62,224 nucleotides of DNA from Bacteroidales bacterium (GCA_017961175.1 JAGCXV010000029.1:1-62224), one strand, 5' to 3'; shown: positions 10,998 through 18,866, numbered from the stretch's first letter. Translations and numbers: made by a program. Notes: a model not told the origin generated them from the sequence alone.

Positions 10998-13526
10998 TTA
11001 TTCATACGTTACTTTAATTTCGGTAAACCTTGCCTGAGAAGACAAGCTGCTAAATGTAACAGATTCCTTTGTGCCAGTATATGAGTATTCTGTATTAAGG
11101 CCACCGTTATAAGTGCCTGAGAAAGTAAACTCTATTTTTCTAATATTTCCGCTCGATGTTGAAATAGATAAGTTTGCTCCTTTGTACACCCTTAACTGAT
11201 CCGTTCCATATGCTTTGTCACTTGAAATAGTAACAGCATCCTTAGTTTGAGAAACATTACTCCCGGTGCCCGAAGTTCCCTGTCCTGAAAAATCAGAAGG
11301 AACAAATGTTACAGTAACGGTTGATGCGCTTACTTTATTGAATGTCTTGGTAACGATACCTGTCGAAATGCCATTTCTAACCGCAATAGCTTTGAAAGTA
11401 GTAGTATTGTTAATAGTTATAGGAGTAGAATACAAGGAACTGGAGTTAGACGGAATCGATCCATCTGTTGTGTAATAAACTACAGCATCAGCGTCTGCGC
11501 TTATTGAAACAACCTGAGAAGTAGTAAAGTTCCCCTCGTTTGGACTGAAAACAGGTGCCATTATTCGAGTAATCAAAGTGCTGTTTGTCATCTCAGGAGT
11601 TTTTGTCGTTTGATTTTGATATAAAGCAAGTGTGCCCTTAAATACGACATAATCCCCTATCCTGTAATCGTCAATAGACGTAGCAGATGTTTGATATATC
11701 TCAAATGTATTGGCCGTGCCGTCTTCTGATATCCAGAAAGTAAATGTTGGGTATTGAGCACTATAAGAATATACTATACTACTTATTATTCCCTTAACAT
11801 GCACTTCATTTGTATTACCTGCTAATGCCAGTTCTCTTGCTTCTGACGCTGTATAAGGTTTTTCAGCAGAACCATCATTAACATTAGGATCAGTAACATT
11901 TATCGTATAACTAGCAGAGCCTGACTTATATGTTTCATCTCCCCCAAAATTAGCTGTTATGACTGCCGTGCCAGCTCCCTCAATAGTTACTGCTCCTGTT
12001 GACGAATTTACAGAAGCAACATTAGTGTTAGATGAAGAGTAAGATACAGATAGGTTATGAGGATTCGTCAAAGTCGGAGCAGTAAATGAATCGCCCAAAT
12101 CTATATCAAATGAAGTTGTTGAATAAGATAATTCAGGATCAGCCTTTACCACGCAAGTAGATAAATCTACATAAAGAGCGAGGTTATCCGTGCCATTAGA
12201 AGGGACGCTTTTATACCCAGCAAATATAGGATTAGAATCTGGATTATTATTCTGCCAATTAGGATTAAAGCAAAGCTTTCCTCTTGTTGTATTGCCTACA
12301 TTTGTAATAACAGAAACTCCATTGGTTATACTAATAGTCCATTTAGCATAATCGTCAATGTTTTCCTGGCTAAGAAGGCTATTAGCTGTTGTATTATCTG
12401 TGTATAGGTATAGATTCGAAGATGCATCCTTTAGTGTATAACTACCATTCACTTCCTCAATAATTACTGGATGAGCTGCAATGGTATTGTCAATTGTTAT
12501 AACACTATTGTCATCAGTTACCTCGACTCCCGCACGATTATTAGATTTCTGTTCTCCTAAAGCATACAATTTAGAAGTCTTACTACTGTTGCCAACAACC
12601 AGATAAGTCGCTCCACTATACAAATCATCATGGCTTTCAACAAGAGTGTATTGTGTACCACTGGTTATATCAGAACCATAGTTTGCCATTCCCATATTGA
12701 ATCTGGTAAATTTGCCGCATGCGAAAGTAATTGTCTTTCCCTCAAATGGATTCGGGTTGCATGAAGTGTTCTTTGTATAAACATGCTGATCTGTTGTAAC
12801 GATTACACTTTCGAAAGCAATATTTTCATTTGGAGCTACAACAAAATAAACAGGGAATGAACCACCTGCAGGAACAGCAATATCTGGATATGATAAAGTC
12901 AATTTCTTGACATTTAACGAATAAGGATTCTCATCACCACCCGTATAATGACCGGCAACACTCTTATCAAAAGTAATCTCTACCTTGCTTATCTTTTCAC
13001 CAGCAACAAGTCCAGTAAGAGTCATCTTGTTAACAGAAACTTTTCTGTCCATTGAGAACTGAAGAGAAGTTAATGCTGTCTGGGAAGAAATATCTTCAGC
13101 TATCATAACATCAGCAGCTGGATCATAAGAATTCTCTGCAGGACTTTGATTAGCATTAATTTTGGGATTTCCACTACCACTTAATTCCTTACAGAATTTT
13201 GCAGAATAAACAAAATTGGTGGTTCCTTCTGGTGTATCAAATGAAACTGTAAGAGTAGCAGTCTTCATTTTATCAGTGTATGTAACATTTTCTACCGTTC
13301 CCTCAGTTTCATTTTCATAAACATGGAAATATGCATCATCGCCCTCTGTCCAAACATAAGAGGCTGTGGTTCCTTCGTTAACAGCTGTTTTTGTATCAGC
13401 TCCTTTAGTTACATTAACGGTGACAGTCCTTTTATAAGTCTTTGTTTGAGACTCACCATCATTCTTAGAGCAGCCAATCAGTGCAAAAGCTGCGGCTGCA
13501 AACAAAATTATTGATATCTTTTTCAT
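10998..13526 (-). CDS. Fimbrillin-like lipoprotein with Big2, OB-fold and chitobiase-type domains
   Basis: An 842-residue lipoprotein. The start is placed at the ATG at 13526 (MKKISII), because the longer frame upstream overlaps the peptide ORF. Lipobox ALIGC is followed by SKND. Residues about 30-300 match the N-terminal domain of the two nuclease lipoproteins further right (YVWTEGDDAYFHVYENE, the NSYDPAADVMIAED region). Then comes a Big2-like Ig domain (about 500-570), an OB-fold segment resembling DUF6359 (YTASEAREL..., about 575-680) and a chitobiase-type module (VVYYTTDGSIPSNSS, about 690-745). Base composition is AT-richer than the core genes. It follows its small peptide ORF after 13 bases and is probably a surface binding protein; the ligand is unknown. 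Confidence 0.78.
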   Translation of the reverse strand: MKKISIILFAAAAFALIGCSKNDGESQTKTYKRTVTVNVTKGADTKTAVNEGTTASYVWTEGDDAYFHVYENETEGTVENVTYTDKMKTATLTVSFDTPEGTTNFVYSAKFCKELSGSGNPKINANQSPAENSYDPAADVMIAEDISSQTALTSLQFSMDRKVSVNKMTLTGLVAGEKISKVEITFDKSVAGHYTGGDENPYSLNVKKLTLSYPDIAVPAGGSFPVYFVVAPNENIAFESVIVTTDQHVYTKNTSCNPNPFEGKTITFACGKFTRFNMGMANYGSDITSGTQYTLVESHDDLYSGATYLVVGNSSKTSKLYALGEQKSNNRAGVEVTDDNSVITIDNTIAAHPVIIEEVNGSYTLKDASSNLYLYTDNTTANSLLSQENIDDYAKWTISITNGVSVITNVGNTTRGKLCFNPNWQNNNPDSNPIFAGYKSVPSNGTDNLALYVDLSTCVVKADPELSYSTTSFDIDLGDSFTAPTLTNPHNLSVSYSSSNTNVASVNSSTGAVTIEGAGTAVITANFGGDETYKSGSASYTINVTDPNVNDGSAEKPYTASEARELALAGNTNEVHVKGIISSIVYSYSAQYPTFTFWISEDGTANTFEIYQTSATSIDDYRIGDYVVFKGTLALYQNQTTKTPEMTNSTLITRIMAPVFSPNEGNFTTSQVVSISADADAVVYYTTDGSIPSNSSSLYSTPITINNTTTFKAIAVRNGISTGIVTKTFNKVSASTVTVTFVPSDFSGQGTSGTGSNVSQTKDAVTISSDKAYGTDQLRVYKGANLSISTSSGNIRKIEFTFSGTYNGGLNTEYSYTGTKESVTFSSLSSQARFTEIKVTYE

Positions 13527-13539
13527 AACAATCAGACGA

Positions 13540-13692
13540 TTAAAAATCACCACCATCTACAATTTCATCATCGCCACCAGCTCCGCCAGGGCTACCAGGA
13601 TTCATTACAGACTCGACATGTATCGAGTAGAGTTTACACGCAGGAGCAGAATAGGCGCTCCTGGAAACAATTGTTTTTGTCGTAGAAACCAT
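13540..13692 (-). CDS. Small acidic peptide (50 aa) ahead of a lipoprotein, copy 2
   Basis: A 50-codon ORF reading MVSTTKTIVSRSAYSAP at the N-terminus, then ACKLYSIHVESVM, ending in a Gly/Asp-rich acidic tail. It is clearly homologous to copy 3 at 15852 (shared TIV-x-RS-x-Y-x-AP-x-CK-x-YSI-x-VESVM). No signal peptide is seen. Only 13 bases separate its stop from the ATG of the 842-residue lipoprotein, so the two are surely on one transcript and possibly translationally coupled. Function unknown. Confidence 0.75.
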   Translation of the reverse strand: MVSTTKTIVSRSAYSAPACKLYSIHVESVMNPGSPGGAGGDDEIVDGGDF

Positions 13693-13745
13693 TGCTTTGT
13701 TTAATTTTCGTTATTATTAATATTAGTTTATTCTGTTTTAGGACC

Positions 13746-13775
13746 TATGCGTGCCCCAGAGGGCTATTACGCATA
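13746..13775 (-). promoter_or_regulatory. Hairpin in the 5' leader of the lipoprotein 2 operon
   Basis: TATGCGT and ACGCATA form the outer stem and GCCC/GGGC an inner stem. It lies between the -7 box at 13783-13790 and the peptide start at 13692, so it would be at the 5' end of the mRNA. It could stabilise the transcript or regulate it. Confidence 0.4.
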
Positions 13776-13782
13776 TTCGGGC

Positions 13783-13790
13783 CAAATATA
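13783..13790 (-). promoter_or_regulatory. Bacteroidota -7 box TATATTTG (minus strand)
   Basis: Reads CAAATATA on the plus strand, an exact TAnnTTTG match, about 90 bases before the peptide ORF. The -33 position is only weakly matched. From here to 14042 (about 250 bases) I see no gene or element. Confidence 0.5.
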
Positions 13791-14042
13791 GGAAAAAAAA
13801 CAATATAGGCCGAAGAATAGATGAGAATTATTTTTAAGGGTTGGCCTGTAGATGAATTCCGTAGAGCGATATTAACAAAAATGAAATATCGGTGTAAAAT
13901 GAGGATGGGGCCCTCTCAAATAGCCAAAAACATGTTTAGAGTTGCCTATAACTGGGTTTTGGGGTGAAAAAGGGCAGGGCGGGAAGGGGATAATATGGTT
14001 TAACATCAACCTAATGGATACCATCAGCGATTGAAATGAAAA

Positions 14043-14073
14043 AAGAAGGCTAACCGTTCTGGTTAGCCTTCTT
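14043..14073 (-). terminator. Terminator hairpin after lipoprotein 3
   Basis: AAGAAGGCTAACC pairs perfectly with GGTTAGCCTTCTT around GTTCT. It is 22 bases beyond the stop of the minus-strand lipoprotein gene, with a T run following on that strand. Confidence 0.88.
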
Positions 14074-14095
14074 AAAATAGGACTCTATTAGTCAA

Positions 14096-15682
14096 TTAGT
14101 CTTCATCGTAGATAACGGTTACTTTATGGAAGCGCATAAAGCCTTTTTCATTGCCTCCTCGACCTATCTCAAGAACAATATCGCCGTTTTCACCATGAAC
14201 ATTAGTGGCAACGTACTCTGTAGAGTTTGCCACGAGGTTATTGAAAGTACTAGTCTTTAGATTCTTCGCTATTGTTAAAGAAGCCCTAGGATTAAGCACC
14301 TCTCCTGAAGCCCAAACATGTATTTCCCAAACTTTATCATTCTGACTGAAAGCAGTAGAGGCTAGTCTTAAGAAGGTCGCTTTAGTGTTAGTAGCACCAA
14401 TGCTTATATACTCTGATGTTTTTTCATAACCCTTTCCGCTATGTTCAATTTCCCAATCGTTTCCTTTGTCATCTTTACCAGAATCACTAGATGAGAAGGT
14501 GCTCATAGAAAGAATAGCCTCAATACGACCTTTCTTCTGGTTAACAGTAACAACTACAGGAGTTGCATCTTTGTAGGTCAATGTAATATGTCCCTCTCTA
14601 GCAGGAGTATTGTATGCCTGCGCAGCAACATCGAATTTTACCTTACCAGATGTTGTATAATCAAAACTGCTAATCCAAGTTACATCTGATTCAGCTGAAA
14701 TAAATTCACCGTCAATAGGATCATCTATATCATAATTAATAGTATAGGTGCCAGCCACATTGTCAGCTGCCATAGGGTTGGCAGAGGTAACATTGATTAC
14801 AGGATGATGGATAACGGTTCCTGAAGGCAGAGAGATGTTGAGAGTTGTAATCTTTCCTTCAGTAATTTCTATACCACTTGCAGGAATGGTGATGGTTTTC
14901 TCAATGTAGTAGTTTTCTGTATTGGCTTTAACAATCAGGGTTGAACCACCAGCCAAAGTCTGTGGTAGAACTACCAGATAAGCACCGTTTGTTCCATCAA
15001 TTTCAAACTGAGTAGCTGCTGTATAATTAGCAGTTACTTTCTTTGAAGGATTACTCTGAAGAGATAATGACTGACCAGCAAAATCAACCAACACGTTGCC
15101 AATAAGGTTATTATCAGCTTCAACTGAAACGAAAGTAGGATGCTCTCCGTTCAGCTGGTTTTCAGTATCCTTAAGTACAACCTTAATAACAGAAGTGAGC
15201 CTCTTGAAAACAAGACCACTAACTGTGGTGTTCTCTGGGGTAACGGTAAACATCTTGGAAACAAGAACGTCTGCGCTTCCGTCAAAAGAAGTGGCAGAAG
15301 GATTCTGTTCAGCTGACAAAGCAATGCTTGCTCCTGATGTGCTAACGCCTCCTGTGGAATAAGGATAATATGCATACAGGTCACCAGAAACAGTCTCACC
15401 AGAGAAAGTAGCTGTAGTTGAAGCACTGGTAATTGAAGAGTTAAACTTCTCGTTGGAATTAGTTCCATTGGTTACGCCAATAGCGTCGCCTACGGACCAG
15501 TAAGGAGTAGTACCATGAACCTCTGTCTTAGTTCCTGGGTCAACTACTGGGTTACCGGCTATAAGAGTAGCCTTTACAATAACGTCTTCATCATTTACAA
15601 CTACGTCATCAGACTTGCTGCAAGAGAAGAAAAGCATTGAAGACAATGCTAGTACAAGTGTTGAGTAAAAAAACTTTTTCAT
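14096..15682 (-). CDS. Fimbrillin-like lipoprotein with BACON domain (left arm of the switch)
   Basis: A 528-residue lipoprotein (start at MKKFFYS, two codons inside the longest frame). The signal peptide ends in a lipobox-like FFSC followed by SKSDD. Residues about 30-290 have the fimbrillin-like fold (VHGTTPYWSVGDAIGV, TVSGDLYAYYPYS). A BACON domain follows near 295-388 (INVTSANPMAADNVAGTY... VTWISSFDY... VVVTVNQKKG). The last 135 residues form a beta-rich domain of unknown type (WEIHVWASGEV, MRFHKVTVIYDED). It is the distal gene of the cassette that starts at the left repeat of the invertible segment and faces the outward promoter there, so in this orientation it should be expressed. Probably surface exposed. 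Confidence 0.78.
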   Translation of the reverse strand: MKKFFYSTLVLALSSMLFFSCSKSDDVVVNDEDVIVKATLIAGNPVVDPGTKTEVHGTTPYWSVGDAIGVTNGTNSNEKFNSSITSASTTATFSGETVSGDLYAYYPYSTGGVSTSGASIALSAEQNPSATSFDGSADVLVSKMFTVTPENTTVSGLVFKRLTSVIKVVLKDTENQLNGEHPTFVSVEADNNLIGNVLVDFAGQSLSLQSNPSKKVTANYTAATQFEIDGTNGAYLVVLPQTLAGGSTLIVKANTENYYIEKTITIPASGIEITEGKITTLNISLPSGTVIHHPVINVTSANPMAADNVAGTYTINYDIDDPIDGEFISAESDVTWISSFDYTTSGKVKFDVAAQAYNTPAREGHITLTYKDATPVVVTVNQKKGRIEAILSMSTFSSSDSGKDDKGNDWEIEHSGKGYEKTSEYISIGATNTKATFLRLASTAFSQNDKVWEIHVWASGEVLNPRASLTIAKNLKTSTFNNLVANSTEYVATNVHGENGDIVLEIGRGGNEKGFMRFHKVTVIYDED

Positions 15683-15693
15683 AGTCATAAATA

Positions 15694-15852
15694 TTAAAGA
15701 TCATGTCCATCACCACCCATATCATCACCAGGGTTTCCTTCATTGCCATAGCCGCTGGCCGTCATTACAGACTCTACAGCTATCGAGTAGATCTTACACT
15801 TAGGAGCTTCATATGAGCTCCTACAAACGATTGTTTTTGAAGTGGAAATCAT
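15694..15852 (-). CDS. Small acidic peptide (52 aa) at the left edge of the switch, copy 3
   Basis: A 52-codon ORF starting MISTSKTIVCRSSYEAP, then KCKIYSIAVESVM, with a Gly/Asp/Asn tail. It is the closest relative of copy 2. Its ATG lies only 13 bases outside the left inverted repeat, so it is the first gene reached by the outward promoter. The lipoprotein starts 11 bases after its stop. No signal peptide is seen; function unknown. Confidence 0.75.
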   Translation of the reverse strand: MISTSKTIVCRSSYEAPKCKIYSIAVESVMTASGYGNEGNPGDDMGGDGHDL

Positions 15853-15865
15853 AACAATTTATTAT

Positions 15866-15884
15866 ATTTACATTATAAATATTA
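15866..15884 (+). repeat. Left inverted repeat of the switch (19 bp)
   Basis: ATTTACATTATAAATATTA, exactly the reverse complement of 17064-17082. The core ATTTA-cATTA-TAAAT is itself a dyad with a 5-base spacer, as expected of a recombinase binding and crossover site. The match does not extend beyond 19 bases on either side. Confidence 0.88.
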
Positions 15885-15916
15885 CAAAATCTAAATAGTA
15901 AGGATATGGGCACCAA
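15885..15916 (-). promoter_or_regulatory. Outward promoter inside the invertible segment
   Basis: On the minus strand it reads TTGG, 19 bases, TAGATTTTG. The start-to-start distance of 23 bases is identical to the tRNA-Ile and rRNA-type promoters in this window. The -7 box (15885-15893) directly abuts the left inverted repeat, so transcription would start inside the repeat and run into the left cassette. The -7 box has one extra T compared with TAnnTTTG. Confidence 0.68.
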
Positions 15917-15930
15917 TTACGCATTGGCGC
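15910..15930. promoter_or_regulatory. Dyad overlapping the -33 box of the outward promoter
   Basis: GCACCAAT and ATTGGCGC form 8-base arms with one mismatch around TACGC. The left arm contains the -33 TTGG (minus strand). The position is right for a repressor or activator site; no regulator is identified. Confidence 0.4.
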
Positions 15931-15978
15931 ATAATCGCTGCAAAATTAATCAAAAAATCGTTTTCTCCAAGAAAAACG

Positions 15979-15993
15979 CTGTAATTGTTACAG
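15979..15993. promoter_or_regulatory. CTGTAA-TTG-TTACAG dyad upstream of the recombinase
   Basis: A perfect 6-base dyad directly before a TTTG (15994-15997) and 28 bases before a TAGGTTTTG (16021-16029), which is a candidate -7 box for the recombinase gene although the spacing is long. It may be an operator of the recombinase. Confidence 0.35.
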
Positions 15994-16050
15994 TTTGGTG
16001 TATTTCACAGAACCGCTGTTTAGGTTTTGGCAGAGGAAAAACACGAATCT

Positions 16051-17034
16051 ATGAAACACACTACTCACCACAACAAGGAAAACCGGGCGGACAAGGGGGC
16101 GGACAAAGGCCGAATACCCCTGTTGGACTGGATGCGCATCCAATCTGAAAATGCCGAGCAAATAGCCCTGGAGGCCGGTCGGAGCCGGGCTGTCAATGCA
16201 AAAAGCTTCTTGTCCGCCTCCAAACATCTGGCTATATATATAAGTAGTATAGGACAGAAACGGTCTTTTCCGCTTCAGGAGGTGGACAAAACCTTCTGCA
16301 GGGGCTTTGCACAGTACCTGGGACAGGCCCAAAACCGTCGCGGAGGAAAATTGAGCTCAAATTCCCGGTTTCTGTACTTCTCCAAGTTTGTGGCAGCCTT
16401 GAATGCGGCGGTCCGGGCAGGATATATCCCCTCCAACCCCGCCACCTTGCTGGACAAGGGGGAGAGGCCTCGATTCCGGCAAACCGAAAGGAGCTACCTC
16501 ACGGAAGAGGAGCTTCAAACGCTGATCGATACTCCAAACACCCATTCCGGGGGTGATGTGGCCAGGGCTTTTCTGTTTTCCTGCTTCTGCGGCCTGCGCT
16601 GGAGCGATATCTCAACCCTGGTCTGGGGAGACATCCGATCCCAGGGAGACTGTCTCCAGATAGAAAAGCGTATGGTCAAGACCCGGGAACTGCTCTACCT
16701 GCCTCTGAGCCGGGAAGCGGTGTTTTTACTCCCGGAAAAAGGAGGAAAGGGTCCATTGGACCTTGTTTTTAACCTACAGAGTTATGCCAGTGCCAGCATT
16801 GCCCTGAAAAAGTGGCTCCGCGATGCAGGTATCTCCAAACCCGTAACATTCCATTCCGCCCGCCATACCTTTGCCACCTTGCTTCTAAGCCAGCAGCAGG
16901 ATCTTTACACCGTGAGCAAACTTCTCGGCCATAAAAGCATCAAGGTAACCCAGATTTACGCCGAGGTTGTAGACCGCAAAAAGCGTGACGCTGTAAACTC
17001 CCTTTCCGGGATTTTCTCTTTCCCTTCTCGTTAG
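16051..17034 (+). CDS. Tyrosine site-specific recombinase (putative invertase)
   Basis: A 327-residue recombinase; the first ATG in frame (16051) is chosen over a TTG at 16027 that overlaps the candidate -7 box. An N-terminal SAM-like core-binding domain (about residues 20-125) is followed by the catalytic domain with the full set of conserved residues: Arg183 in CGLRWSD, His268 and Arg271 in HSARHT, His294 in LGHKS and the nucleophile Tyr303 in IYAEV. It should cut and rejoin DNA at short inverted sites. It is the sole gene between the 19-bp inverted repeats, which are its likely substrates. It resembles the Bacteroidota recombinases that invert surface-protein promoters rather than conjugative-element integrases, since no mobilisation genes accompany it. 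Confidence 0.9.
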   Translation: MKHTTHHNKENRADKGADKGRIPLLDWMRIQSENAEQIALEAGRSRAVNAKSFLSASKHLAIYISSIGQKRSFPLQEVDKTFCRGFAQYLGQAQNRRGGKLSSNSRFLYFSKFVAALNAAVRAGYIPSNPATLLDKGERPRFRQTERSYLTEEELQTLIDTPNTHSGGDVARAFLFSCFCGLRWSDISTLVWGDIRSQGDCLQIEKRMVKTRELLYLPLSREAVFLLPEKGGKGPLDLVFNLQSYASASIALKKWLRDAGISKPVTFHSARHTFATLLLSQQQDLYTVSKLLGHKSIKVTQIYAEVVDRKKRDAVNSLSGIFSFPSR

Positions 17035-17063
17035 CCGCTCTATCCCAAAGCATTACAGCGAGT

Positions 17064-17082
17064 TAATATTTATAATGTAAAT
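17064..17082 (-). repeat. Right inverted repeat of the switch (19 bp)
   Basis: TAATATTTATAATGTAAAT, the exact reverse complement of the left copy at 15866-15884. It lies 29 bases after the recombinase stop and 52 bases before the right-hand peptide ORF. No TAnnTTTG promoter is seen inside the segment next to this copy, nor between it and the peptide. Confidence 0.88.
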
Positions 17083-17134
17083 TGTAAGGGAGAGAAAAAT
17101 ATTGCGGTTTAAGCATATTTAAACATCCAAGATT

Positions 17135-17266
17135 ATGACAGATAAAATAAAGTACGACAAGCCTTTGATGAAGGTCGTCGAGTTGCAACACAAGACTATG
17201 CTGCTGGCCGGCAGTAATGATGGAGGGGGAGACCTCCCACCTATGGGTGACCCCGAGGATCTTTAG
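17135..17266 (+). CDS. Small peptide (43 aa) at the right edge of the switch, copy 4
   Basis: A 43-codon ORF beginning MTDKIKYDKPLMKVVELQHK, then TMLLAGSNDGGGD and a short acidic end (GDPEDL). It is the most divergent of the seven peptides: it has YDKP where the others have Y-x-[AS]-P, and no Cys, but keeps the Lys-rich start, the Val/Glu core, a small-residue stretch and the Gly/Asp tail. It ends 28 bases before the lipoprotein ATG. It has no visible promoter in the present orientation and would be switched on if the segment inverts. Function unknown. Confidence 0.68.
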   Translation: MTDKIKYDKPLMKVVELQHKTMLLAGSNDGGGDLPPMGDPEDL

Positions 17267-17294
17267 TAATTAACCCCTAAAAACGAAGACGACA

Positions 17295-18608
17295 ATGAAG
17301 AAGTATATTATTCTTTGGGCTGCGCTGTCGATGACGGCTGCCCTCGTAATGACATCATGCAGCAAGGATGACAATATAACGGTGACGCCACAGGATTCCT
17401 CGACATCGATAATCATTCCCTACACAGTAAACGTCAACGGCGGCGCAACAACCCTCGCCACAGTTGACAGTGACAACAAGACACTTAAGTTCGCAGCAGG
17501 CGACAAGTTGTACGTTACTGGTACGAACATTAAGGGCGTGCTCGAAATTCAGTCTGGCACAGGAACGGCAAGTGCCACATTCTCGGGCGACTTGACCTAT
17601 TCAGGAGAAGGAACCCCTGCTGCAGACTTGGCGCTTACCGCCACACTTGTGAGCGCACAGCAGACAGATGGAACTGAGGTAACCATCAACCCAACAACAG
17701 GGGCCGTGACTGTAAACTATCCCACGACGGCCTACTGCACCGACGTGGCCACAGCCGTGCAGAAGTACAGCAACCTGACGGGCACATCGACCTACTCTGC
17801 GAAGAAATTCACTCTCACCCAGCAGACCGCTTTCCTTAATTTCGAGATTACCTTCGAGGGTGGCGCCAAAACAGCCACTACACTCTCCGCGGTGGTCAAC
17901 AACAATGGTTCAGACATCTGCACCGCCAACGTCACCACAACGACCGAGAGCGAGATGGTAGTCGCCAAGTTTGTTCTGCCCGTAGCCAAAGGCACAACTC
18001 TGAGCAGCGCCAAGGTGACGATGGGCAGCGTAACTGCCACCAGCTTCGGTGCCAGCCAGACGCTTGAGGGCAAGGTGTATAATGTGAAGAGAGCACCGTA
18101 CATTATGGCCGCTAAAGCCATCTCTGAGGATGAGGGCAAGCTGATTTGTACCGCCGGACATATCCATATGTATAACTATAATGCCAATCCTGCCTGCACG
18201 GCGACCCGCGTGGCCAAGATTATCTATGTAGGTAGCGAGACCGACAATACCACCTACACCCACGGTCTTGCATTGGCGCTGACCGACGAGGGCGAGATGG
18301 ACTGGGAATCCGCAAAGACGGCTTGCTCCAACAAGAACACATCTGCAGCCAAAGTTACCAACGCATCATGGATGCTGCCTAGCGAAGATCAGTGGACTCG
18401 GATGATTGAGGTAGCTGGCTACACCGCTCTGCGCGATGGCTTCAGCATTGTCGGCGGCACAAATATACCGTCGGATGAATATGCATATTACTTGTCGTCT
18501 ACGGAGGTAGATTCCGAGGAAGCGAATGCCTTCTTCTTCAGAGATGGGCATTGGCAAGGAGTCGAAAAGGTCGACGATTACCCTTTCCGTGCGTGCCTCG
18601 TTTTTTAA
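17295..18608 (+). CDS. Fimbrillin-like lipoprotein with DUF1566-like C-terminus (right arm of the switch)
   Basis: A 437-residue lipoprotein with lipobox MTSC followed by SKDD. Residues about 30-270 form a fimbrillin-like beta domain rich in Thr (AAGDKLYVTGTNIKGVLEI). Residues about 290-437 look like the DUF1566/major-paralogous C-type-lectin-like fold: DWESAKTAC, WMLPSEDQWTRM, YYLSSTEVDSEEANAFFF and a final FRACLVF. This domain is often a ligand-binding tip. Base composition is more GC-rich than the lipoproteins on either side, which hints at a separate origin. It is the right-hand partner of the invertible segment. It ends with a clear terminator. Confidence 0.78.
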   Translation: MKKYIILWAALSMTAALVMTSCSKDDNITVTPQDSSTSIIIPYTVNVNGGATTLATVDSDNKTLKFAAGDKLYVTGTNIKGVLEIQSGTGTASATFSGDLTYSGEGTPAADLALTATLVSAQQTDGTEVTINPTTGAVTVNYPTTAYCTDVATAVQKYSNLTGTSTYSAKKFTLTQQTAFLNFEITFEGGAKTATTLSAVVNNNGSDICTANVTTTTESEMVVAKFVLPVAKGTTLSSAKVTMGSVTATSFGASQTLEGKVYNVKRAPYIMAAKAISEDEGKLICTAGHIHMYNYNANPACTATRVAKIIYVGSETDNTTYTHGLALALTDEGEMDWESAKTACSNKNTSAAKVTNASWMLPSEDQWTRMIEVAGYTALRDGFSIVGGTNIPSDEYAYYLSSTEVDSEEANAFFFRDGHWQGVEKVDDYPFRACLVF

Positions 18609-18658
18609 CCTATTTAACTATTTACCCAGGAATAGGCGATTCTGAGGGAAAAGTTTTT

Positions 18659-18690
18659 AACCGGGCGGGAGCAATCCCACCCGGTTTTGT
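18659..18690 (+). terminator. Terminator after the right-arm lipoprotein
   Basis: AACCGGGCGGGA pairs with TCCCACCCGGTT around GCAA (one mismatched position), followed by a T-rich tract; 50 bases after the stop. From 18691 to 18834 no gene or element is seen. Confidence 0.85.
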
Positions 18691-18834
18691 TTTGCATCGC
18701 GGAGGAAAATTCCAGGATTCGCCAAAGAAAATCTTGGATTAACAATTTCTTTAGGGGTAGGGCAACGAATTTACCTTTTGGCATTCGCTGAGAGAAGTAT
18801 CAATATATATTGCGCCGTTAATAAACGGAATGCA

Positions 18835-18866
18835 TTTGCGGGGATGGAAATAATTTAATATTTTTG
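18835..18866 (+). promoter_or_regulatory. Promoter of the toxin-antitoxin-like pair
   Basis: TTTG (18835-18838), 20 bases, TATTTTTG (18859-18866): close to the Bacteroidota consensus and spacing, 48 bases before the first gene of the pair. Confidence 0.6.

Larger units (their letters stand above)
15866..17082. other. Probable invertible DNA segment (phase switch)
   Basis: A 1.2-kb segment bounded by a perfect 19-bp inverted repeat. It contains a tyrosine recombinase gene as its only gene, plus a promoter at the inner left edge pointing outward. Each side is flanked by a peptide plus lipoprotein cassette transcribed away from the segment. Inverted (not direct) repeats around a recombinase fit inversion rather than integration. 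In the orientation given, the outward promoter faces the left cassette. That inversion really occurs is inference. Confidence 0.75.

Noticed and set aside
13526-13556. Upstream start of the 842-residue lipoprotein
   Set aside because: The extra 10 residues overlap the end of the peptide ORF and would spoil the signal peptide; MKKISII is the normal lipoprotein start.
16051-17034. Integrase of a conjugative or integrative element
   Set aside because: No mobilisation, relaxase or transfer genes nearby, and the flanking repeats are inverted rather than direct attachment sites.
17295-18608. Diversity-generating retroelement target
   Set aside because: The DUF1566-like tip and the FRACLVF ending recall variable proteins, but no reverse transcriptase gene and no template repeat were found within the window.
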